NCBI GenBank assembly: GCA_022749755.1
Contig: JAGQDM010000070.1
Span: 3,237,792 to 3,301,791 of the forward strand
Reading direction: 5' to 3'
DNA length: 64,000 bases
Origin: Azadirachta indica
Lineage: Eukaryota; Streptophyta; Magnoliopsida; Sapindales; Meliaceae
Position numbers and translations under genes: made by a program. The notes beneath the pieces were generated by a model. The model did no database searches, had not been told where the DNA came from, and saw only the letters and a program-made list of their open reading frames with translations. Below, one piece after another: positions 11,771 through 20,944 of this stretch; positions within the stretch are counted from its first letter, which is position 1, and each line of letters opens with the position of its first letter.

Positions 11771-13199
11771 ATACCGGGGTCCCCGGCCAGAACCACACGT
11801 GCAAGTTTCCGTGCATGTGGCTCGTCCGTGCTTTCCGAGGCGCTGCCTGGCCTGTGACTCAGCATGAGAGAGAGAGGGGGCGGAACTGCACACTTTCGTG
11901 TTCAGAGCATTGTCCGAGTGAGTAGGCAGCGCCTACCAAGCAAAGCTTTCTTGAAGAGGGTTCCTTTTCGGCGCCCGCCTAGCCCCAGGCGGGCTAGAAA
12001 AGTTGGCTCCCATCCCAGTCCCAGCTCCATCTCGGCCGGCATCCTGCTCTCGAGGGAGTGGAGTCCTGGAGCGAACTACTCATTGCTGTGTAGCCCCGGA
12101 AATTTGGTGAGGAGCATTCTTTTGAGGGAGGTAAAGCGTGGTTGACAAGCCACTTCGAGGAGGCGACTGGACTGGAGTGCTTTTATCAAATTATGCATGT
12201 GGGCTGAGCCATTTCCATCCGGCCCGATTCGGCCTGGCCTGGCCTGGTCGGGAAGAGATTCACATAGAGACTACTGCTATCCGGGAATCTCTTTCTATGT
12301 TAGGTTAGCTAGCGGGGGCGGGCTTTCCTATGGTAGTCCCGCTGCGGCCTCTGACCGTCCGTCTCGTCTCATCTTGATTTGGCTATACTTGTATGTAGCC
12401 AGCCATGTTAGCTTCACATGAGAGCCTTTTTCTAAAGTCAAGGCTAAAAAGGCACCCATCAGTCAGCTCGGCCCCTCCTCAGCTTTGCCGCCTATTAAGA
12501 GAATAGGTCCCGTCCCGTTCAAGCGGCCCGCCTTTATTCATCTATACTAAAGCCACGCACGACCCAATAGGAACGATTTCAGCGCCCCTCTAACGATAAG
12601 AAGCAAAACGTGCCATCACCTACAGCCCTTTCCTCTGCCGGGGACTTCCATAAAATGAAAACGGGCGGCATCGTTGTATGCTCGACATTTGTTGCCCTGG
12701 TTTATATCCCGGAGTACTCCTATGGCCGATCTGTCACCAACCTACTTAAGGCTTGGCCCCGTCCCGTTTGGAGAATGACCCTTATGGCACGGCTTAGTCA
12801 GTTATTCTCGCAGTTCAGATAAGATTCGGACCGCCACTTCTCTGAAAGCATGGTTCTTGCCTCCTCCCTCCTTGGAGCTCGTCCATTCGTTGGGTGATCC
12901 CTTGCTCTCACGTTCGAGTGTTTGCTCGTCGTTTAGGCCGGTGAGTGAGATTTCTGCTCATTGCAGTCACCTCCGGGGTTCTTCGCACCTGGATAGTACC
13001 AGGACCCTTGTGCCCCGGCCCTTGATCAGAAAAAGCTTTCTGCCCGAAGTCCACCCTATGACCCACAACTCAAAATGAGCCTTGCGACAAGACGCGGACA
13101 TTCCCCATGCTGCGGTTCCCTCCAGTCCGTTCCCGGGTTGGGTTAGGGGAACATCCGAGCGATTGCCTTCGCGGATCCAAACGCGCTCACAAGGCGCAC
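11771..13199 (-). other. nad1 intron 2, cis-spliced group II intron
   Basis: Runs from GTGCGCC (reading down from 13199), directly after the ATT that ends exon 2, to the base before ACTGTA of exon 3. The length of 1429 nt is usual for the cis intron between nad1 exons 2 and 3. It contains a canonical domain V close to its 3' end. No intron-encoded maturase was seen; open frames inside (for example 11864-12145, 12197-12421, 12610-12822, 12857-13078 on the plus strand) lie antisense to the intron and look like chance. Confidence 0.85.
11790..11823 (-). other. Group II domain V of nad1 intron 2
   Basis: 34 nt on the minus strand: GAGCCACA pairs with TGTGGTTC (8 bp, with the AGC triad near the base), followed by the two-base CG bulge on the 3' side, a short upper stem TGCA/TGCA and a GAAA-containing loop. 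This is the standard domain V fold, and it lies 19 nt from the exon 3 splice site, leaving room for a short domain VI. Confidence 0.85.
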
Positions 13200-13297
13200 A
13201 ATAAGAATAAGACCAATAGAGACTTCATAAGAATAGAGACTTCATAAGAGACCATTTGAGCTGCAGATCGTAATGCTCCTAGAAAGGCATATTTCGA
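13200..13297 (-). pseudogene. nad1: nad1 exon 2 with a 17-bp tandem duplication
   Basis: The minus strand reads [20 protein letters not shown], the exact residues of NAD1 exon 2, and the end gives GLILI joined to TVLICVG of exon 3, so both splice borders are clear. The exon is 98 nt instead of the expected 81, because a 17-bp unit (AATAGAGACTTCATAAG on the plus strand) is present twice in tandem at 13214-13247. Seventeen is not a multiple of three, so the frame is lost before the exon ends. Upstream lies the 3' part of trans-spliced intron 1, which must be joined to exon 1 elsewhere. Either this is a decayed second copy and a working nad1 exists elsewhere, or the duplication is an assembly artefact, or the lineage carries an unusual splice solution. 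Confidence 0.85.
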
Positions 13298-13534
13298 ATA
13301 TTTTAGAGTGAAAGTTCCCAACAATCAACGAGTTGATCATACCCTTCTATGAACCGTACGAGCACGTCCTCTGTCACCCCCCCACCGCGCTTACGGCTCT
13401 ATACCCCAACCCAACTTGCCCTGGCCCCCGGTCTTCCCTTTCTATTCCTCGGTAAGCGGACCGTGGGAGCATGGGGGACGGTATCCGCTTTTGACTGATA
13501 GAAAGCATCTCCCCTTTGTCTCTCCGGACCCAAA
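13298..13534 (-). other. 3' half of trans-spliced nad1 intron 1
   Basis: Sequence immediately 5' of nad1 exon 2 on the minus strand. It contains a recognisable group II domain V at 13351-13399, so it is the downstream half of the intron whose other half follows exon 1 elsewhere in the genome. The outer limit of the half-intron cannot be fixed by eye. Confidence 0.7.
13351..13399 (-). other. Domain V of nad1 intron 1 with an enlarged loop
   Basis: On the minus strand GAGCCGTA pairs with TACGGTTC, with the CG bulge on the 3' side and a 5-bp upper stem AGCGC/GTGCT. These are the usual parts of domain V. The distal loop, however, is about 21 nt and G-rich instead of the usual GNRA tetraloop, making the element 49 nt instead of 34. 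Confidence 0.65.
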
Positions 13535-14324
13535 TCACAATAGAAAAAGTAGTTCTGTTCTTGCCGGGAGAGTAGCGTCGGAGACATCTTTATCTGAGGA
13601 GGAGGCTTCGTCGTCCGGCTCCTCATAAATGATGTTAGGATCGGCCGGCTCATCCTCGGAATCCGAAAAGAAAACAGAGACAGAATGGATTGTTTCAGTG
13701 ACATATCTAATCAGACTGAATAGGATTTGAAGAGCTGTCACGATCATTCACATCACATCACATTTCGGCAGGAGGAAGCATCCCAACCAGCAGCTTAAGA
13801 AGGAGTTCCGGTGCCAATTCCCATTAGTTTGCAAAGCACGAACCAAGATCCATAATAAGAAAACTACAATTAGAGAAGAAAAGGGAAGGGTGATTCCAGT
13901 CCGGAGTGGGGTTTCTGGCAAGGATAGGTCCAGGTTTCTTTCTGAGTTCTGGGGTTGCCTTCTCTTCTATTTCATCCTCTCGCCAAAGAAGTCTAAAAAA
14001 AAAGGCTTCTTGGGGATTAGAGTAGGACTTTTCGGCCAAGGCAGGGTGCTTTCTAAGCACGTCTTCAAAAAGAGAATAACATGAGAGCGTTTCCGCTCCC
14101 GGATCTGGAGATCCCGATTCTCAAAATAGAGGATCCAGTTGTATTCTCTTTGAGTCGACGCGCTTTTGAGATTTTCTTCGACTTCCTGAAAGAAAGCGAA
14201 AGAAGTTTTCCCCATAAGAAAAGGCGACTCCTCGTTACCCTTCCCGAAAGCAAGCACCCTTTGGCGCAATGATGTTCTTGGCTTAGATTCCGTTGAACCT
14301 GCCCCGGCTCGTCCGGCCACGGCT
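13535..14324. other. Spacer between nad1 intron 1 half and chimeric ORF; unassigned minus-strand frames
   Basis: Three unassigned minus-strand frames lie here: 13535-13747 (70 codons, with an acidic serine-rich stretch [10 protein letters not shown]), 13967-14320 (117 codons) and 14065-14436 (123 codons), the last two overlapping in different frames. None matches a family I can name. The acidic frame is open but short and overlaps the edge of the nad1 intron half. rps13, which sits upstream of nad1 exon 2 in some plants, was looked for and not found. Confidence 0.4.
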
Positions 14325-14777
14325 CTAAAAGAACCTGCAGCTCGAAGGAACTTTCTGAAGATGAGGATAGAACAGAGTCATCCGCCATGTGTAGAACAAC
14401 GAGTCCGATGAAAGAAGGACAGATAGACCGGCACAAAACGATACGATAATTAGGGCGTAGACTACTATATGGATTAGTAGAGCAACCTTTCTATAATGAA
14501 TAGAAGTTCGAATTTGCTTTTTGGATAACTGGATCCACCTTAACAAAAGAAAAGTGAAGATTAGGAGTCCTAGGAGTCCTAAGGAAAAGAGAAGGATTCC
14601 AATGGCGTTTCCTTCTGTTCCTAAAAAACCCCCGAAACAAATAGGAGCGACCAAAACGATAGATCGAAGAAGAAAGTGAATAATCGCTGCCTTTGGTACT
14701 ACTCTTATTTCACACGATCCAGGAAGTCGAATGTGTTTTGGTGCTATCCTAAGAAGCGATCGAAATAACTGTTGCAT
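14325..14777 (-). CDS. Chimeric three-helix membrane ORF with an rpl5-like piece
   Basis: Open frame of 150 codons from ATG at 14777. Residues 18-30 read RLPGSCEIRVVPKA, closely resembling the plant mitochondrial ribosomal protein L5 segment around VPGLCEIRVVPKAP; the matching DNA is roughly 14688-14723. Nothing else resembles L5. The remainder has three strongly hydrophobic segments at about residues 33-52, 57-80 and 99-122, separated by a basic stretch (KKQIRTSIHYRK). A fragment of a housekeeping gene fused to unknown membrane-spanning sequence is the classic make-up of plant mitochondrial chimeric ORFs, some of which cause cytoplasmic male sterility. There is no evidence here of expression, and the function is unknown. 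It could also be a nonfunctional recombination product. Confidence 0.45.
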   Translation of the reverse strand: MQQLFRSLLRIAPKHIRLPGSCEIRVVPKAAIIHFLLRSIVLVAPICFGGFLGTEGNAIGILLFSLGLLGLLIFTFLLLRWIQLSKKQIRTSIHYRKVALLIHIVVYALIIVSFCAGLSVLLSSDSLFYTWRMTLFYPHLQKVPSSCRFF

Positions 14778-16753
14778 GTTGTTCAGCAGTTAAGTAATAA
14801 GCTTCCATCATCATGACCTCCGCTCTATGTTTAATTGATGACAACCTCTCCTAACGATCTATTCGACCGTCGGCCCCTGTTAAGGTTACGAGTGGGGCTT
14901 CCGCCTCACCCCATGCGGAGCCCATACAACTGTATGACTACCGCTTCTTGAAGATAGACCAAATCCGCATTTCAAAAGCCTGGGATCCAGTCCCTTGGAC
15001 GACTTTAGTAAAGGGAGAATGGCAACTGGGCCCTGCAGTGGTAGAACCTGGTGAACCGGGCGTACTCTTTTACTTTACTTGCTCTTTCTTTTTCTTCTCT
15101 TTTCTTTATCTTTAATCTTTACGCAATTTCGAGTTTCTATAGAATACGAAGAGAGGACCTTCTTTCGGGCACTTCTGTCTACGAACCCTTCTAATAGTAT
15201 GCAATTTACTATTCTTTTCACCTTTCTTCCAAAAGAGAAAAGAAAGGGAAACTTCACACTGGCCAATTTCACACTTGGAGAATGTGCCATTTCACCGAAT
15301 GTGACAGCTAATCAAAAGACACTAATTCGTTTCAGGAACAGGAGAAAGGATCGGGTCTTGAAGCTAAAGATCAATGACGAAAGCAGAGTCCAAGGTACAT
15401 TAATAAGCATATAGCCTTTCATCCCGACTTCTCAACATGAATTATGGCAGGAAGATCTTACACTACCGGGGACCGGGCTCGGAGCAATCAAGCTCAAAGA
15501 GCACTACTGGGCGGAGCTTTTCAATCCAATTCCTTCATAATCCAGTGAGAGAAAGAAGAGACAAAGACAAGATGCTGAATGCTTATCTTATGCAATTTGC
15601 GGGAAAAAAAAAAAAACCGTTATTATCAGTAGTTTTCACCTGATCGATCGGATGTCTTAGCCAGAAAGCAAGACTTTCCTCCTGCCTTCTCCTAGGGTGG
15701 GAAAGTTACTATAAATAAAAGCACTGGTTCCAGTTAAAGCGTAGAACACAAGGAAATAGGCAAGCTCAACAAACAATCAAGTCAAGTCAGCCAGGTCGGG
15801 TTCGCCTTCCCCTTTTGCCTTCTTCTTATGATGTAGTTGTAGAGGAAGCAGCCACTACACTAGAGATTTGAACATAAATGGACTTTACCTGGAATTTCTT
15901 TAGGATTTCTTTACCAAAGGGTAGTTCTTTTAGGCAGTGGATGGTACAACGCATCAATCAGGCTTTGAGACCTAAGAACTCCATTTCGTAAGAGAATATG
16001 CCAGATTTCATGTCAATGCTCTCATTTCTTCCGAGAGACAATATCTAAAATACAATCTCACATGTCGGTTAACCAAGGATATACCACTTGAGGGAGGGCA
16101 AAATCAATCAGATTCTGACCTGAAAAGAATGAATTTTTCTTGAACTTCTAGGCTGACATTACATGAATGACTCTTTCCTAACCTAAAATGCCTTTTGTTT
16201 GCCTTAAACGTCAACTTCTGCCGGTCTAGTCATTGCTTTTGATTTTCTCAAAGATTGGGCTTTTGCCGAAGCTTTGGCGGGACCTTGAATCTATAAGGGC
16301 TACGGGTCATCGCAGGAACTAAACTCCCGAAGACCTCATCCATAAGTCTTTGATTCCTTCCAGACTCGTATAGGAACCCGTCACCCCACGAAATGAAAAG
16401 AGATGGCGGTTCCTCGGCCTTGCCCCATTCCGCTTCTGAACCTGGGTTGGGAAAGCTGCTTCACTTCGTGCCTCTGCCCTTTCATCCTCTCATTGCTCAA
16501 GTCAGTACCCCGGCAAGTAGGTAGTAAGGTCTTTCAAAGCAGTGGATTGAATAAGGCATGTCATCGGTTTACTGTTTCATTTAAAAGGCTACTCGTTCGA
16601 CGAGCCTTTTTTGCTTTTTGGGATCAGATGTGGCATCTATTCCCTATTTGTATTTGATCCAGTTTCATCGGCCTTTCTATAAAGAGCCTAGCAAGAACGG
16701 ATTCAGATTCAATTGTTCGGTTCGAGGAAGAGGTATATCGGCATCTTCACTAG
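14778..16753. other. Intergenic, one unassigned hydrophobic ORF
   Basis: No known gene. The plus-strand frame 15079-15414 (111 codons) starts with a hydrophobic segment LFLFLLFSLSLIF followed by a polar, basic body ending QGTLISI; it is the only frame here that does not look like a simple shadow, but I recognise no family and rate it about 0.2. The minus frame 15075-15290 overlaps it. An A run lies at 15603-15614. Confidence 0.45.
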
Positions 16754-16945
16754 TTGCCTTTCCACAGTTCCTTATCTGCTATCTGCTCGCACCTTCCCCT
16801 TCAGTCTAATTGGCCTAATTGCCTTTTGAATGGGCGTGCTGAACGAAAACATCGCCACATCATGGAAACTCTTCGTGCCTTACTTCTCTCCCTATCTAAG
16901 ACTAGGCGGGAAGCTGAATCAGGGATGGCATTTTTTTCTGCCTAA
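16754..16945 (+). pseudogene. Ty1/copia integrase fragment (nuclear origin)
   Basis: The frame reads NGRAERKHRHIMETLRALL from about 16829, the highly conserved end of the copia integrase core, where the glutamate of the D,D-35-E triad lies in NG.AERKHRH. It continues SLSKTRREAESGMAF, loosely like the RFWAEA segment that follows. Upstream, the aligned part is degraded and split over frames (a possible FPQFL segment near 16765 in another frame). No reverse transcriptase or LTR is seen nearby. It is a decayed scrap transferred from the nucleus. Confidence 0.7.
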
Positions 16946-19900
16946 TCAGTGCAATCCGATTCAGGAAAGCAAAAAAAAAAAAAGGAAAGACAGAAAGTTG
17001 GGCTTGGGAAGGCATCTCGGGGGTAATCCCCCATCCCATCTGAACCTCTTAGTGCAAAGTCTTATAGCATACAGCTAAGACAGTAAGAAAGGCAATCGAC
17101 GGTACTTGACTTGAGGGGATATGAAAAGAATCTAGGAATTAGGAATGAAGGCCGAGGTACTCTTCTCTTTGTAAAAAAAAAAATCTCAAACTTCTGCCCC
17201 TTACAATGTGTAAGAAGGAAAGAAAGAGATTGTCCGGGTCACCCCCTTCCCCTTGTAAGATCAAGGAAGAGAAATGACTACTATCCATATCATATTAACT
17301 GGGGATGATCCCGGGACTGGGATTGCGACTAGAAAAAGCTCTCTCACTTGCTAGATTTCAATCTTCCTAACTTGTTACTTCCTGCCATTTGAAAGACTCC
17401 TCTAATGCCAATAGGAAGAAGGCAACTAGATGCCCTTAGGAATCAAACTTTCAACCTCACTTGCATTTTACCTAAAATCAAATCCATAGTCTCAGAAGAG
17501 ACTGCTCCCAAGACTGCAACATCTACTGGTCTAGGGAGAGAAACATATTCTTATGGTCCGAGGAGAACGAGAACCTTTCCTTTCTTTAGGCTCTTGGTGC
17601 TATTTCACTTCTTACTTGTGAGAATATCCCATGCGATAAGGTTCTGACTCGTAACGGGAAATGGCTTAGCTTAGTTGAAGGACTACTCTTATTAGGGGCA
17701 CTCCAATGCCTTAGCCAGAGTCTTCCTTCCACGGCTACGGCTTATCCATCGGAAACTTCTCGTTATAAAGCGGCAACTACAGAAAAGGAAACTGCAAAAA
17801 ACTGCAGCAATTGGATAGGTTTATCGCTTAAGAGGAAGAAATCCCATTAGAATCCCTCTATTTAGGGCAACCCAGAGACATATCGTAACGTAAAAAGAAA
17901 GAAATCTCGTCTTCATCTATTTCATCTTCATCCCTTGACTTGATTCATATGAAGTAGGGTAAGATAGATTCTATTTTATCCATAAGTAAAGTAAGAAAGT
18001 GAAAACTTGAGTCAAGCAAGATGGGGAAGCACTTCAAGTAGATTCCTCCGAAACTTATACTGCATGTGCTTAGCTTAGTACTGCAAATCCTAGTAGGAAG
18101 AAGGAATTACACGCGCTGGAATGGCACACTGTCTTTCACTGGTTTGATCATTGGCTGCAACGGCACTGGATCGCGCGGAGAAGAACTTCTAAGGCGAAAG
18201 ACTAGGGCTGGACGACAACTCCCTCTCCTATTCAATTTCTTGATTTCATCCCTTCACTTTAAAAAGTAATTGAATCCCGCTTTCGTGTCTATCCTGCCGC
18301 TGGATTCCACTGCTGTTATATCCCTTTTGCCCACACTTTCTTAACACATAGTAAATAAAGGCTATAGAGAGCACTTCTTCCCTTGGTCTGGGAGGTGGGA
18401 GTTGTAGGCGTACAACTGTTCCTAGGTTGTCTTCGATCGCGAATGGCCAAAGAATCGATTACTAGTATGCCTGATATTGCCAGAAGACCTTCTCTTCTCC
18501 CTCTTGGAAACTGGCTAGCGATGAGGAGAAAAGTCGCCCAATTATAGTCCTAATTTCAACACTCCACCTACACCAGGAGCTCAAATAGGTTTAAGGAAAG
18601 CAGGATAATCCGGTTCCTCATCCCTCGATATAAAGAAGTTTCTAAGGCAAGAATTATAAGCATTCGGGCCTCTAAATCTAAAGCAAGATGAAAGTGTCCT
18701 GCTGGATAAGAAGACCTAAAACACCAGTCAAGGGAAGAAGAAGGTCGGTAACAAAAGGGAATCCTTCTTTTTCTTTTGAATTGAAAGTGAAGTCTGAATT
18801 GCAAGAATGATGAATGATCCACTTGCCGCCGCTGACGTGACCATCTCAAAAAGATCTGCCTCAATCTGTGGCAGATCCACTATAGGGAAAATGTGTTGGA
18901 AGACAACCTCCCGCCGCGGTAGTATGAGCCTTCCCTTTCCTTGATGTTACACAGGATGCGCAATGGAGGGTAGTACGAGGTGACTGAGAGCATTACATTA
19001 GAAGAATAGAAAGAGATGTTAAAAAGAACGACCATGGAGACTTGGGGATCTAGAGCAGGTGTTTCTTTTATATCCCTCGTGTCGAGAGGGAGAGTCGCTA
19101 GTTCTTCTTTCTCTTGTTGGCAGTTCAGTTAGCTCGAAAGGGATCGATCCCACACTCGGCTCAATGCGATAAAGCAATTGCTCTGACTTCCCTCGGGAAG
19201 GGAATAATGAGAAGAATTTCTCAAAATACTGGAAAGTGGTCGTGAAAAGAGACTGATTTTGCTAACTGCTTTGTAAAGTCACCCTTTGCAGCAGACTCCC
19301 TGAAGGATATCTATTGGCCTCGCCTCGCATTAGGGCTGTTAGGCGGGGTTCCGATTTTCAAATCCTCTTCCTGGGTGTTTGAACTCATAGAACCAAAAAG
19401 TTCGCAGGTGGGGTCTCAGCTTGAGTCTGATGATTGGGAGCAGGGCTCTGTACGTTATCTTGCATCTCGCGCTACTTATTTTTAAAAAGGATTGAATGTC
19501 GACAAGCCTTTACTTCAGGAGCTGAAGCACTGTGGGTGCCTTTTTTGGGATAGAAAGTCTTTCTCTTCAATTGAAGAAGGATTTTTCAAGAGACAGCTTT
19601 GAGTCTCTCCCCCGGGTTCTGAGAGGAGCTGGTTTATGAAAGACCGGGCTAGCTCGCAAAGAGAAGTGGAATCATAAAGATCGAGACTGCACTGACTGGG
19701 CTCACCTTTTAAGTCAATAGAATAGGGCTAGTTCATGCGCTTTGTTTCTAGTGGAAAACTTGTTGGCCTCAATGGAAGGGTTCGCCCTCCAGGACGAACA
19801 AAGGTTCAGTCCACTCCTTGCAGAAATCCTAACGGGGGAATTCGAAATAAATATACTCATGTATATAGATTTTGGAGTCAATGCCAACTCATCTCCAACC

Positions 19901-20599
19901 TAGAACTTGAAGATCCGGTCGCTCAATCGCACCTTCCCTACCGGCCCTGTTCTCTAGCCCTGTGCTTTAAAAGAGGCTTTCTTTTTCTTGGCTTGACTGA
20001 TTGAATGGAATAGAATTCCCCTAAGAAGATTGGTAGAAGGCAAGACAGTCGAAAGCATACTATGAGATAGGTTCTAGTTCTATCTTTACTTGACTCTAGA
20101 ACTACTTCTTCTTTTTTACTTCTCGAGGGGGAAAAAGCTTGAATGTAGAGGTGGGATGGTGAAAGAGCTTTCCCATAAGAGGAGAGAGGGAAAGGGATAA
20201 GCAAGAGGGGAACTTTTTTCACTCGAAAAGCCCTTGTCTAACTGAAGCACTCATTCACTTTCCAAAACGTTAAGTGCTAGAAAGAAGGAAGCAGTCAAGA
20301 GTGAAGTCAAGAATGACCTTAGCCCCCTTAGCCCTCAACTTGCTATATGCTTTTCACATGCGAGTTGGTCTCCCTTTGATAAATGAAAAAGATAACGTAG
20401 AGAGAGTAGCACTGAAGACAGGCAACTAAAAGAAGATTGATTGAAGAACAAGTTTCTGACTGTGTTAACGGACGAGAATCTACAAATTTTCCCCTACTGT
20501 ATTCTTTCTTCTCTTCAAGTTAGATCAGGACTGAGACCTGGATCAGAAGTTCCTTCATCACTTCTTCGATGAAGAAGATTCAGTTTCAACCGGGATCAT
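16946..20599. other. Intergenic, no assignable gene
   Basis: About 3.6 kb without recognised exons, tRNAs or conserved frames. All open frames are shorter than 100 codons. An A run of about 12 bases at 16972-16983 and several purine-rich stretches are the only structure noticed. Confidence 0.5.
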
Positions 20600-20944
20600 G
20601 TGCACGACAAAGGCCTAACGAGTCGGTCTAAAGACCTTCATCAAGAACGAGATGGCGAGTCTTGGCCAAACAAAAGAAAGAATGAAAAGCTTACACAAGA
20701 AAGTCTCGTAGACATGTGTTGTCTCAATCTCCAGACCAAGTTACAATCCAAGATGAATTGGTCTAAACCTAAGACTCTTGGAGCACTTCTCGAAGTCGCT
20801 GTGGAAGCCGAGATGGTAGTCAAAGCACGTGAGCAAAAGCACGTGAGCAAGAAGATGGTTCACAAAGGAAGGCCAAGTCTGTCCCAACGAAAAAGAAAGG
20901 ATGGACATCTGCCTGACCTTATAAGGAGAATGTGCACGGGATAA
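20600..20944 (+). pseudogene. Probable Ty3/gypsy gag fragment
   Basis: Open for 114 codons. The middle reads LTQESLVDMCCLNLQTKLQ and then KPKTLGALLEVAVEAEMVV, which resembles the C-terminal helix region of plant Ty3/gypsy gag (a DMC..NL motif followed by K...TLGEL...A.E.E). The ends look like unrelated spacer and no zinc knuckle follows. The match is by pattern only, so other repeat families remain possible. Confidence 0.45.

Noticed and set aside
13235..13251. CATAAGAGA promoter-like motif
   Set aside because: It lies inside nad1 exon 2 on the strand opposite to the gene and is produced by coding sequence.
18066..18269. Possible LINE reverse transcriptase remnant
   Set aside because: Only a weak LPLLFNF resemblance, with no conserved catalytic motif.
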